Source: Niameybacter massiliensis (lineage in GTDB: Bacteria > Bacillota > Clostridia > Lachnospirales > Cellulosilyticaceae). From it: DNA of 64,000 bases. Positions 1 to 7,898 of the stretch are shown piece after piece; the first letter of the stretch is position 1; every line of letters begins with the position of its first letter. The stretch spans positions 910,250 through 974,249 of the forward strand of contig NZ_LN875035.1 in the NCBI RefSeq assembly GCF_001282685.1, in the 5' to 3' direction. The translations under genes were made by a program, and so were the position numbers. The notes below the pieces were generated by a model. It was not told the DNA's origin. It saw only the letters and a list, made by a program, of their open reading frames with translations, and did no database searches.

Positions 1-586
1 CTAGCACTACTGTATTATAATTGGCATTATAAAAACCGCCCATTAGCCAAAATTCAATACTAGGCAAGTGCTTTGTAGGATCTGCACTATATTTCATAAG
101 CATAAGACCTGAGGATGCAATAGAACTCATTACAATCCCCCATAATACAAGGCTCAAAGTCTTATGCGTTGACCTTCTTGCTAAAGTTAATGTTAAAGTA
201 ACAACTAAAATTCCACATATAAAAGCAGTAGTTCCTACTATATAGAAACTTCCACCTAAAAATACCATTGCAAAAGCTGCTCCAAAAGAGCATCCCGAAC
301 CTACGCCTAATATATCAGGTGACACAAGTGGATTTCTAAAAACAACTTGATATACATGACCACTAAGTGCAAGTCCACACCCTGAAAGTATAACAAGTAA
401 TATACGTGGAATACGCATTCCAAATACAACTGTATGAGCCATTTTCTCTGGCTCTAAACCTATCAAAGTTTTTAAAACCTCTATAGGAGATAAATTATAA
501 CGTCCTAGACCTAGGCATACGATACTTAAGCCTAGAAGCATCACTACTAATACAGCTGTTTTAACCTTTACTTTTTGTAGGCTCAT
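1..586 (-). CDS. FecCD-family ABC transporter permease (3' end outside window)
   Basis: Membrane permease of a metal, chelate or cobamide uptake ABC system of the BtuC/FecCD type. The visible 195 residues have an N-terminal membrane segment followed by the family-typical stretch RIPRILLVILSGCGLALSG and then NPLVSPDILGVGSG, which is diagnostic of FecCD permeases. The ATG at 584-586 overlaps the stop of the upstream substrate-binding lipoprotein by four bases (ATGA), so the two are translationally coupled. The C-terminal part, and presumably an ATPase gene, lie beyond position 1. The substrate cannot be told from this fragment; iron-siderophore, haem, cobalamin and molybdate/tungstate importers all share this fold. 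Confidence 0.9.
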   Translation of the reverse strand, partial: MSLQKVKVKTAVLVVMLLGLSIVCLGLGRYNLSPIEVLKTLIGLEPEKMAHTVVFGMRIPRILLVILSGCGLALSGHVYQVVFRNPLVSPDILGVGSGCSFGAAFAMVFLGGSFYIVGTTAFICGILVVTLTLTLARRSTHKTLSLVLWGIVMSSIASSGLMLMKYSADPTKHLPSIEFWLMGGFYNANYNTVVL

Positions 587-1662
587 AGGCCAAGTGCTTC
601 TTCAGTAACTTCAATGTTATAAAATTCCTTGTAGAAATTCTTTGCATCCGCTATGTAGGCATCTTGGCTATAAAGATCTGGATGAAGATCATTTAAAAGC
701 CAAAGCATACCTAGCGCTGCTGAAGGCGTTGGATAATCCCATGGCTCAATTGAGGATGGGAAGAATTTAACATTTCCAGCTTGTACAGCTTGAATCTCTT
801 TATAATTTGCCTCATCTGTAATCGCTGTCAAATCATAATCCGCATACCCCACTGCGTAGATGTATTCTGGATTCCATTTTAAAAGCTCTTCATTTGAAAT
901 GGTTTGCCAGTATCCATCTGTTAAATCCTTAGATACATTTTCACCACCTGCAAGTTCAATTAATGCATTTTGATACATTTTGCCTGTACATGTTACAAGT
1001 GGATTACCACTACCTGCAAAATAAACACTTGGACGTGCTTCTAAATCTTTTGTTGCATCTTCAACTTTTTTTGTTACCTCATCAAAATAATTTAAAAGTT
1101 TATTTGCTTCTTCTTTATGGCCAATTGCTGTCCCTATTAAATCAATACATTCTAAGAATTGATCCATACTTTCAGGTTCAATTGCAATAACAGGAATATC
1201 TAGTGCTTCAATCTGTGGAATAAATGATTCTAAGCGATAAGGTAAAATAATAAGATCTGGATCAAGTGCTAATGCTTCTTCTACGTTAAATGTTTTTCCT
1301 GAACCTACTGCTGGTAATTCTAAGAATTCTGGTGCAGCTTGTTTGTAGATTTCTCTTGTATCTGCTTTCATCTCAAGGCCAACTACTTTATCTTTTGCAT
1401 CTAAAGCAATAAGCATGGATGAAGATATGTAATAAGAAGAAACAATACGGTCAACTTCACCTTCTATTGTTACTTCTCTCCCTAACTGGTCTACAACCGT
1501 TACACTATTCTTTGTGTCAACACTCTGTGCTTCATCTTGAGTATCTTGCTCTTTAGTTTGTACTGGTGCTTCATCTTTTGGCTGCTGTGCAGTATTTTGT
1601 GGCTGACTACTACATCCTACAAGTAAACTCATTCCCAATACTAAAAACATAAATTTCTTCAT
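583..1662 (-). CDS. ABC transporter substrate-binding lipoprotein (TroA/BtuF-like fold)
   Basis: Extracytoplasmic receptor for the FecCD-type importer, 359 residues. A lipoprotein signal peptide ends in LLVGC with the acylated Cys at residue 17, followed by an acidic Gln/Thr linker to about residue 50. The mature part begins VTVVDQLGREVTIEG, the usual start of the periplasmic-binding-2 fold, and contains DPDLIILPYRLES and a long backbone helix typical of the family. A GAGGTGGGAG ribosome site precedes the ATG. It lies 21 bases after the NTPase gene and overlaps the permease start, so all three share an operon behind the purine riboswitch. The ligand is unknown; a metal, metal chelate or oxyanion is likely from the family. 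Confidence 0.88.
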   Translation of the reverse strand: MKKFMFLVLGMSLLVGCSSQPQNTAQQPKDEAPVQTKEQDTQDEAQSVDTKNSVTVVDQLGREVTIEGEVDRIVSSYYISSSMLIALDAKDKVVGLEMKADTREIYKQAAPEFLELPAVGSGKTFNVEEALALDPDLIILPYRLESFIPQIEALDIPVIAIEPESMDQFLECIDLIGTAIGHKEEANKLLNYFDEVTKKVEDATKDLEARPSVYFAGSGNPLVTCTGKMYQNALIELAGGENVSKDLTDGYWQTISNEELLKWNPEYIYAVGYADYDLTAITDEANYKEIQAVQAGNVKFFPSSIEPWDYPTPSAALGMLWLLNDLHPDLYSQDAYIADAKNFYKEFYNIEVTEEALGL

Positions 1663-1683
1663 ACTCCCACCTCATTTGTTATA

Positions 1684-2214
1684 TTAAGATAAACACTTCA
1701 TCAAATCTCTTTTTATCTCTTCTAGAATTTGATAAAAGTTTTCTCTTTTTAAAGTATATACAGCAGTATCTCCTCTTCCTTTAATATGATTTAAAAAAGG
1801 ATGTGATTTTTCCTTTAGTACTCCTATTACAAGCTTATCACTATCTAGCACTTTAAAAATTGTATCTTGGAAAATATAAGCTTCTCGTTCTAATACACCT
1901 ATCTCATCCATCACTATATACGGTTTCTCACATTGCATACTTGCCTCTAATAGATTTACGCCTAAAGTCTCAAAGGTACATGTAATCGGTTCACATGTCT
2001 CAGGTGTAAATTGCCATGATATAGGCTGATCATTGTTTGCAATATCTATTAGACTATGTAAATAAAACCCTCTTCTTGTAAGTTCATGATAGTACGGTAA
2101 AGTTCTAAATCCTACAACTTTATCTTGCCACTCTAAATCCCTTAATACATTTTGAAGTAAAGTGGATTTTCCTATTCCTCTAGGACCTGTAATAAAAAAG
2201 TTCTTTTTTTGCAT
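1684..2214 (-). CDS. THEP1-like nucleoside-triphosphatase (NTPase_1 family)
   Basis: Small cytoplasmic P-loop NTPase of 176 residues. The N terminus carries a Walker A loop GPRGIGKST at about residues 10-18, and YIVMDEIGVLE at about 100-110 is the Walker B segment with the DE pair. These two motifs and the overall length match the THEP1/NTPase_1 family (PF03266), which hydrolyses NTPs in vitro but has no settled cellular role. It is the first gene after the guanine riboswitch and is co-directional with a metal-type ABC importer. Family members often sit beside metal or metal-cofactor transport genes, which is context and not proof. The ATG follows GGGGGAAATAGAGTA. Confidence 0.82.
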   Translation of the reverse strand: MQKKNFFITGPRGIGKSTLLQNVLRDLEWQDKVVGFRTLPYYHELTRRGFYLHSLIDIANNDQPISWQFTPETCEPITCTFETLGVNLLEASMQCEKPYIVMDEIGVLEREAYIFQDTIFKVLDSDKLVIGVLKEKSHPFLNHIKGRGDTAVYTLKRENFYQILEEIKRDLMKCLS

Positions 2215-2239
2215 TACTCTATTTCCCCCAAAAAATTAT

Positions 2240-2271
2240 AAAAAAAGACTCCTCAAAAAAAGAGGAGTCTT
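2240..2271 (-). terminator. Riboswitch-controlled intrinsic terminator
   Basis: Ten-pair hairpin (arms 2245-2254 and 2262-2271, AAGACTCCTC with GAGGAGTCTT, seven-base loop) followed on the minus strand by a run of U. It lies between the purine aptamer and the first gene of the ABC operon. The CCTC of its left arm can pair with GAGG at the 3' edge of aptamer helix P1, which suggests a terminator/antiterminator switch. Confidence 0.88.
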
Positions 2272-2301
2272 AGGTTTTACATTAAGCAAAACTTTAAACA
2301 C

Positions 2302-2369
2302 CTCGTAGTCCGCCAATTTAAGGTTGGCAGGTAGAAACTTTCGGACCTTATTACCGATTATATACGAAT
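2302..2369 (-). promoter_or_regulatory. Purine riboswitch aptamer, guanine-type
   Basis: Read on the minus strand, this has the purine riboswitch core: TATAAT in J1/2, the invariant GTTTCTACC of J2/3, an L2 loop with GG, an L3 loop CCTTAAA with CC for the loop-loop contact, and GACTA in J3/1. P1 pairs TTCGTA with TACGAG; P3 pairs GCCAA with TTGGC. The specificity base (position 74 in xpt numbering) is C, as in guanine/hypoxanthine binders, and U51 is kept, which argues against 2'-deoxyguanosine types. P2 is short, about four Watson-Crick pairs. It precedes a terminator and the NTPase/ABC importer operon. Confidence 0.9.
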
Positions 2370-2402
2370 TACTGTTTGATACTTACTTAACTATTATCTA
2401 TT

Positions 2403-2431
2403 ATTATATCTAGTTTACCTAATATTTACAA
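2403..2431 (-). promoter_or_regulatory. Sigma-A-type promoter of the riboswitch/ABC operon
   Basis: TTGTAA (2426-2431) and a consensus TATAAT (2403-2408) are separated by exactly 17 bases on the minus strand, placing the start near 2396, about 27 bases before the aptamer. Confidence 0.75.
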
Positions 2432-2441
2432 GTAGGTAAAC
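2413..2441. repeat. Inverted repeat over the -35 region (operator candidate)
   Basis: Perfect 8-bp arms GTTTACCT (2413-2420) and AGGTAAAC (2434-2441) flank 13 bases and enclose the -35 box of the operon promoter. It starts four bases after the yitT stop codon but is not followed by a U run, so a repressor site fits better than a terminator. The regulator is unknown. Confidence 0.5.
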
Positions 2442-2444
2442 CAT

Positions 2445-3332
2445 CTAATTTGTTAGTGCTGTTGGATCTTTTACAAAACCTTCACCTAATACTTCTCTCA
2501 CATCAGCAATAGTCATAAAGGCTTTTGGGTCGATCTCTTGTACTAAGTCACGAAGTCTTGCAATTTCATTTTGAGAAACAACAACATAAAGCATTTCTTT
2601 ATCTTCTCTAGAATATTTACCTGTTGCTTTAAGTCCTGTTACACCACGTGGAATTTTCTCCATTATTTCCTTGGAAATACGTTCATTCTCATCTGAAATA
2701 ATGAATACAGCTTTTGCATAATCTATACCTTCTATAATATTAGAAATAATTTTATTTATCACAACTAGTGAAATAATACCATACATAGCTTTTTCCTGTC
2801 CAAAGATGAAAAATCCACTTAAAATAATACATCCATCTATCATAAGCATTAACTTTGTAATGGGGAAATTATTATGTTTAAATTTGATAATAGAAGCTAA
2901 CATATCGGTACCACCTGTTGTTCCACCTGCACGAATAACAAGACCTATTCCACATCCAAGAAAAATACCTCCAAATAATGCTGGCAACAAAAGGTCTTCT
3001 GTAGAAGTAAATGGATTTGGTAAAAACTTGGTAAACCATAAAGCAAATGACACCCAAAGCACACTATAAAGTGACTTCTGAGCAAACTGAAAGCCTCTTT
3101 GTCTAATACTAATTAGAAATAAGGGAATATTTAACCCTAAGTTTGTAATCCATAGTGGTACGCCTACTCCAAACATACCTTTTGTCACTTCTTCAACAAT
3201 GATAGAAGTCCCTGAAATGCCTCCTGTTACAAGTGCATTAGGAGATAAGAACCAATTAATAGCAAGTGCTAAAAGGGTTGAACCTGCTAATATCAAAAAT
3301 AGTTCTTTTTTTGTAACACCAAATACTTTCAT
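2445..3332 (-). CDS. YitT family membrane protein (DUF161 + DUF2179)
   Basis: Integral membrane protein of 295 residues with about six hydrophobic segments in the first 200 residues and a soluble C-terminal DUF2179 domain (from about residue 205) ending in the family-typical stretch with MTIADVREVLGEGF. The glycine-rich GGIFLGCGIGLVIRAGGTTG is typical of YitT/YpjC proteins. Their transport function is not established. I chose the ATG at 3332 because GAGGAG lies five bases before it; an upstream in-frame start would add 11 residues without a good ribosome site. It is a single gene between two terminator-like elements. Confidence 0.88.
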   Translation of the reverse strand: MKVFGVTKKELFLILAGSTLLALAINWFLSPNALVTGGISGTSIIVEEVTKGMFGVGVPLWITNLGLNIPLFLISIRQRGFQFAQKSLYSVLWVSFALWFTKFLPNPFTSTEDLLLPALFGGIFLGCGIGLVIRAGGTTGGTDMLASIIKFKHNNFPITKLMLMIDGCIILSGFFIFGQEKAMYGIISLVVINKIISNIIEGIDYAKAVFIISDENERISKEIMEKIPRGVTGLKATGKYSREDKEMLYVVVSQNEIARLRDLVQEIDPKAFMTIADVREVLGEGFVKDPTALTN

Positions 3333-3373
3333 ATGTACTCCTCTTCTTTTCTTTACTGTAATCATTTTCTAGC

Positions 3374-3413
3374 CAAAAAGAAAGAGCTGTTACTGCTTAG
3401 CAGTAACAGACTC
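3374..3413 (-). terminator. Terminator after the oligopeptide ABC operon
   Basis: Ten-pair stem (CTGTTACTGC, 3387-3396, with GCAGTAACAG, 3400-3409) and a three-base loop, followed on the minus strand by CTCTTTCTTTTT. Confidence 0.9.
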
Positions 3414-3462
3414 TTGTTAGTCTTTTGTATTATAACCTAAAATTTATCTTTTGAATAGAGTA

Positions 3463-3732
3463 TTAACCAAGCCACACTAAATCTAAGAAAAGAAAAATCA
3501 AAAAGTATCCAACTGCAAAAGCCATAACTAATGGTAAAATAGCAGCCATAACACCTTTATAAATAGCTCGTTTTTCACCTTTTGAAAGAACAATTCTTTC
3601 TTGCTCTAAGCTATTTTTCTTTTCCCCTTGTGGGGCTCCGGTATGGCGGTCACTTGGACCAGCATACCAAGGCATACCCGGTATATTCATCTCAGCTACT
3701 GTTCTTCCATCATCTTTATTGTTATTATTCAT
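3463..3732 (-). CDS. Small membrane protein at the end of the opp operon
   Basis: Uncharacterised 89-residue protein. The first 50 residues are polar, with an Asn-rich start and a PGMPWYAGPSDRHTG segment; the last 35 form one long or two short hydrophobic segments, suggesting a membrane anchor with a cytoplasmic N terminus. The ATG lies one base after the ATPase stop codon, and AAGG precedes it by about eight bases, so it is co-translated with the oligopeptide transporter. I do not recognise a named family. An accessory role in the transporter is inferred only from position. Confidence 0.6.
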   Translation of the reverse strand: MNNNNKDDGRTVAEMNIPGMPWYAGPSDRHTGAPQGEKKNSLEQERIVLSKGEKRAIYKGVMAAILPLVMAFAVGYFLIFLFLDLVWLG

Positions 3733-3733
3733 C

Positions 3734-4711
3734 TTATTTACCTTGGTCGTAAAGATGGCATGCTACATAGTGATCATTGCCATAATCTTTATAAACTGGT
3801 GCTTGTGTTTTACAGATTTCCATACATTCTTTACATCTTGTATGGAATTTACAACCTGCTGGTGGATTAGCTGGAGATGGAATATCACCTTCAAGAACGA
3901 TACGGTTCATTTTCACTGTTGGATCAGGAACTGGAATCGCACTGAAAAGTGCTTTTGTATATGGATGTTTTGGATTAGCAAATAATTCTTCTTTTGGAGC
4001 CTTTTCTACTAAGTTACCTAAGTACATAACCCCTACTTCATCAGAAATATGTTCTACAACACTTAAGTCATGAGAAATGAATAAGTAGCTGTAGCCAAAC
4101 TCTTCTTGAAGGTCTTTTAGTAAGTTGATGATTTGTGCTTGAATAGATACATCAAGTGCAGATACTGGTTCATCACATACGATTACTTTTGGTTTAAGTG
4201 CGATAGCACGTGCAATACAGATACGTTGTCTTTGTCCACCTGAGAACTCATGTGGATAACGGTCAATATGATGAGGTTGGAGACCACATTTCTCCATAAC
4301 ACTCATAACATATTGTCTATATTCTTCTTTTGGAACAATATTATGTTCACGTACACCTTCACCAATAATTTCTCCAACAGGCATTCTTGGGCTTAATGAA
4401 CTGTATGGATCTTGGAAAATAAGTTGCATTTCTGGACGAATTTTACGAAGTTCTTTGTTTGAAAGACCAAATACATCTTTTCCATCAAATACAACGTTTC
4501 CGCCTGAGTTTTCTTGTAAACGAAGAAGTGTACGTCCTACTGTTGTTTTACCACAACCAGACTCACCTACTAAACCAAATGTAGAACCTTTTTTAATGTT
4601 AAAGCTTATACCGTCTACTGCTTTAACATGCCCTACTACACGTTGGATAACCCCAGCCTTAATAGGGAAATATTTTTTTAGTTCTTTAACTTCTAAAATG
4701 TTTTCTGACAT
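3734..4711 (-). CDS. oppF: Oligopeptide/dipeptide ABC transporter ATP-binding protein (OppF-type)
   Basis: Second ATPase of the importer, 325 residues. Walker A is GESGCGKTT near residues 49-57, the signature is SGGQRQR, and Walker B is VIVCDEPVSALD. The C terminus carries the oligopeptide-type extension (HTRCKECMEICKTQAP) with the Cys pattern seen in iron-sulfur-bearing OppF/DppF proteins. AAGGAGGGG lies eight bases before the ATG, which directly follows the OppD gene stop. Substrate type (oligopeptide, dipeptide or nickel) cannot be fixed from the ATPase, so the symbol denotes the family position. Confidence 0.9.
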   Translation of the reverse strand: MSENILEVKELKKYFPIKAGVIQRVVGHVKAVDGISFNIKKGSTFGLVGESGCGKTTVGRTLLRLQENSGGNVVFDGKDVFGLSNKELRKIRPEMQLIFQDPYSSLSPRMPVGEIIGEGVREHNIVPKEEYRQYVMSVMEKCGLQPHHIDRYPHEFSGGQRQRICIARAIALKPKVIVCDEPVSALDVSIQAQIINLLKDLQEEFGYSYLFISHDLSVVEHISDEVGVMYLGNLVEKAPKEELFANPKHPYTKALFSAIPVPDPTVKMNRIVLEGDIPSPANPPAGCKFHTRCKECMEICKTQAPVYKDYGNDHYVACHLYDQGK

Positions 4712-5878
4712 CTATTTCCCCTCCTTTACATCATAAAGATGACAGGCAACTTTATGGTTTTCATCAATTATTTTAAGTCCAGGAATATCACCTTTACATT
4801 TTTCAATGCATTTATCACAACGATCTTTAAAGAAACAATGTGTTGGCATTTGAACTGGATTTGGTACTGCACCAGGAATAGAGTAAAGACGATCTACTGT
4901 TTTTCCTACTGCTGGTTTACTCTTAATAAGGCCCATTGTGTATGGATGTTTTGGATTAAGGAATACTTCATGAGCTGTTCCTTGTTCTACAATTTTCCCT
5001 GCGTACATAACAACAACATAATCTGCCATCTCAGCTACTACTCCAAGGTCATGAGTAATAAGTAAGATACTTGCATCAATTTTATCTTTGATATCACGAA
5101 GTAAATCTAAAATCTGTGCTTGAATTGTAACGTCAAGGGCTGTTGTTGGCTCATCTGCAATGATAAATTGTGGGTCACAGCAAAGTGACATGGCAATCAT
5201 AACACGTTGACGCATACCACCTGAAAGCTCATGTGGATAGCTATCATAAATACCTTCTGCACGTGCAATACCAACTAATTTAAGCATTTCAATGGTTTGT
5301 TTTTTGATATCTTCTTTGCTCATATCAGGTCTATGTAGTGCAATGGTTTCATCAATTTGGCTACCAATTTTAAAAATTGGATTTAAACTTGTCATTGGCT
5401 CTTGGAAGATCATTGCAATTTCGTTTCCACGGATATGTTGCATTTCACTAATAGGTGTTTTAACAATATCAACTGGGCCACCTTTACGGTTATAACGAAT
5501 TTCTCCACCTACGATTTGCCCTGTAGGCCCTTGTACAAGTTTCATCATAGAAAGACTTGTTACTGATTTACCACAACCAGATTCTCCTACTAGTGCAACT
5601 GTTTTTCCTTTTGGAATTTCAAGTGTTACACCATTTACAGATTTTACTGTACCCATATCTGTAAAGAAGAAAGTTTGAAGGTTATCTATTTCAATAATAT
5701 TTTCTGGATTCTTCATTGTTGTTTGATACTCTGAAGGATCTACTTTTTTACGTTTCTTTTCTTTTTCAAATTTCTTAATGACTTTACTATTTTCTTTAGA
5801 AATTTGACGCATACGTTTTTGAGCTTCTTTTTGCTCAAGTTTCTTTTGTTTTTTCATTTCAGCTGTTATACCAGTCAT
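4712..5878 (-). CDS. oppD: Oligopeptide ABC transporter ATP-binding protein (OppD-type) with basic N-terminal extension
   Basis: First ATPase of the importer, 388 residues. Walker A GESGCGKS is at residues 98-105, followed by the signature SGGMRQR, Walker B FIIADEPTTALD and a C-terminal Cys-rich segment CFFKDRCDKCIEKC. The usual OppD start corresponds to about residue 58 here; before it is a Lys/Glu-rich helical extension of roughly 55 residues. The extension seems real because AGGTAGGTGA precedes the ATG at 5878, while the internal ATG at residue 55 has no ribosome site. The gene follows the OppC-type gene by eight bases. Confidence 0.9.
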   Translation of the reverse strand: MTGITAEMKKQKKLEQKEAQKRMRQISKENSKVIKKFEKEKKRKKVDPSEYQTTMKNPENIIEIDNLQTFFFTDMGTVKSVNGVTLEIPKGKTVALVGESGCGKSVTSLSMMKLVQGPTGQIVGGEIRYNRKGGPVDIVKTPISEMQHIRGNEIAMIFQEPMTSLNPIFKIGSQIDETIALHRPDMSKEDIKKQTIEMLKLVGIARAEGIYDSYPHELSGGMRQRVMIAMSLCCDPQFIIADEPTTALDVTIQAQILDLLRDIKDKIDASILLITHDLGVVAEMADYVVVMYAGKIVEQGTAHEVFLNPKHPYTMGLIKSKPAVGKTVDRLYSIPGAVPNPVQMPTHCFFKDRCDKCIEKCKGDIPGLKIIDENHKVACHLYDVKEGK

Positions 5879-5886
5879 GTTATCAC

Positions 5887-6882
5887 CTACCTTTTCATTT
5901 TAGGGTCAAAGGCATCACGTAAGCCATCACCTACGAAGTTGAAGCCTAAAACTGTTAATAAAATACAAAATCCTGGTGGGAACCAGATGTTCATGTACTC
6001 TCTCATAATAACAGGGTCATTAACAGTGTTAACCATATTTCCCCATGATGCAAGTGGGAATGGTACCCCAATACCTAAATAGCTATAAGCAGCTTCTGCT
6101 AATATAATACTACCCATACCCATTGTTGCAATAACAATAAGTTGTGGCATTACGTTTGGAATAAGATGTTTCATAATACGTTTTGCTGGGTGAAGCCCAA
6201 TTGCTTCTGTTGCTACCATGAATTCTTGTTCACGTAAGCTTAAAATTTGACCACGTACAATACGTGCAACACCAGTCCATCCTAAAAGACCCATTGCAAG
6301 CATAAGAACATAGATTTTAAGTTCTTGTGGAATTGCATAAGCTAACATAATCGAACTGATAATTAACATAATTGGTAAACCTGGTATACAGTAGAAGACA
6401 TCGACTATACGCATGATAAAGTTATCTATCTTCCCTCCATAATATCCAGCTATACCACCTAATAAAATACCAAATACAAGCTGAATACCTACTACTACAA
6501 ACCCGATGATAAGAGATACTCTACCACCATACATAAGACGAACAAGTACATCACGTCCATCTTTATCTGTTCCAAGCCAATGAGTTTTTGAAGGTTTCGC
6601 TTTATTATATACCTTTACACCTTCTGCAGTTGGATCCATACCTTTGTGGTCCTCTGAACTAAATTCTACACCATCTTTTACAAAGAAAATAGTATACTCA
6701 CCATAGCTTGTAAAAAGTGGCCCTAAAAATGAAAACAAGAACATTGCTACAAGAATAACTACCCCACCTATAGCAAGCTTATTACGTAAGAAACGCTTCA
6801 TAACAAGCTGACCAGGAGTAACGATTTTCTCAAGGTTGATATCTTTTTGTTTGTTTGTTTCTAACTTTGTATTTTCAGCCAT
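5887..6882 (-). CDS. oppC: Oligopeptide ABC transporter permease (OppC-type)
   Basis: Inner permease of 331 residues with an N-terminal OppC_N segment (LVMKRFLRNKLAIGGVVILV) and a C-terminal transport domain of about five further membrane segments. The EAA loop is MVATEAIGLHPAKRIMKHLI, which contacts the ATPases. The HWLGTDKDGRDVL motif is characteristic of DppC/OppC proteins. I placed the start at 6882 because AGGAG lies eight bases before it; a GTG and an ATG six to nine bases further upstream are too close to the ribosome site. It is a typical fourth-position gene in an operon read oppA-B-C-D-F. Confidence 0.92.
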   Translation of the reverse strand: MAENTKLETNKQKDINLEKIVTPGQLVMKRFLRNKLAIGGVVILVAMFLFSFLGPLFTSYGEYTIFFVKDGVEFSSEDHKGMDPTAEGVKVYNKAKPSKTHWLGTDKDGRDVLVRLMYGGRVSLIIGFVVVGIQLVFGILLGGIAGYYGGKIDNFIMRIVDVFYCIPGLPIMLIISSIMLAYAIPQELKIYVLMLAMGLLGWTGVARIVRGQILSLREQEFMVATEAIGLHPAKRIMKHLIPNVMPQLIVIATMGMGSIILAEAAYSYLGIGVPFPLASWGNMVNTVNDPVIMREYMNIWFPPGFCILLTVLGFNFVGDGLRDAFDPKMKR

Positions 6883-6894
6883 TTTCATCACTCC

Positions 6895-7863
6895 TTATTT
6901 AAGTCTTACGCGTGGGTCAACCACTGCATAGAGAATATCTGATAATAAAGTACCTAATAATGTTAAAACTGCAATGAACATTGTAAAGGCCATCATAAAT
7001 GGAATATCTCCAGAACGAAGTGCTTTAAGTCCTACATATCCAAGCCCCTCAATAGAGAAAATACCTTCAGTAATCATAGCACCTGAGAAAAGCCCAGGAA
7101 TCATACCACCAACCATAGTAACGATTGGGATAAGTGTATTACGGAATGCATGTTTATAAATAACTTTATGTTCGCTAAGCCCTTTAGCTCTTGCTGTACG
7201 TATGTAATCTGCATTTAATACTTCTAACATATTTGTACGACTATAACGCATAAGCCCACCAATACTAAGTACAGTTAAAACTGTAATTGGAAGAATAAAG
7301 TGCCATGCCATATCCATGATGAGCGCAAAGCCTTCATAGTCCATACGTGCTGTTACCATCCCTTGAAGTGGGAACCATTTAAGTCCCATAGCAAATATTC
7401 TTTGTAAAATCGCTGCAAAGAAGAAACTTGGTAGAGAGATCCCTACTAATGCAATGGTTGTAACAGTATAGTCTGTCATTGTATATTGTTTTGTTGCCGA
7501 AATAATTCCCAACGGTATCGCAATTAAAAGCTGTAATATAAAGGATGGAAGTGCCATCCAGAAAGAAATCCACATTTTATCTTTAATAACTGCTGTAGCT
7601 GGTTTACTGTATACTAAAGAATCACCAAAATCACCTTTGACTGCATCACTTACCCAGTCAATATATCCTTCTACTACCCCTTTATTAAGTCCATAGAGTT
7701 CAGCTAATTGGTCTTTCATCTCTTGTGTAACATCTGGTCTACCTTGTGTAATTGTACTTACATAATCTCCTGGTGCTAAACGTAGTAAACCATAAACAAT
7801 CATAGATACACCTAATAGTACGAAAATTGATATAAACAATCTTCGGATAATATATTGTCTCAT
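6895..7863 (-). CDS. oppB: Oligopeptide ABC transporter permease (OppB-type)
   Basis: First permease, 322 residues and about six membrane segments. It starts with MRQYIIRRLFISIFVLLGVS, typical of the OppB/DppB family, carries the motif RLAPGDYVS after the first helix, has an EAA loop in YIRTARAKGLSEHKVIYKHA, and ends in the family-typical YAVVDPRVRLK. AAGGAGTGAAATAG precedes the ATG. It is separated from the receptor gene by 154 bases containing a very stable hairpin, which fits lower expression of the membrane parts than of the receptor. Confidence 0.93.
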   Translation of the reverse strand: MRQYIIRRLFISIFVLLGVSMIVYGLLRLAPGDYVSTITQGRPDVTQEMKDQLAELYGLNKGVVEGYIDWVSDAVKGDFGDSLVYSKPATAVIKDKMWISFWMALPSFILQLLIAIPLGIISATKQYTMTDYTVTTIALVGISLPSFFFAAILQRIFAMGLKWFPLQGMVTARMDYEGFALIMDMAWHFILPITVLTVLSIGGLMRYSRTNMLEVLNADYIRTARAKGLSEHKVIYKHAFRNTLIPIVTMVGGMIPGLFSGAMITEGIFSIEGLGYVGLKALRSGDIPFMMAFTMFIAVLTLLGTLLSDILYAVVDPRVRLK

Positions 7864-7898
7864 CTATTTCACTCCTTTTCTAGAATCTATAGCATTTT

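Noticed and set aside
2413-2441. Intrinsic terminator of the yitT gene
   Set aside because: The stem is AT-rich, the loop is 13 bases and no U run follows; its position over the -35 box fits an operator better, though it was not excluded.
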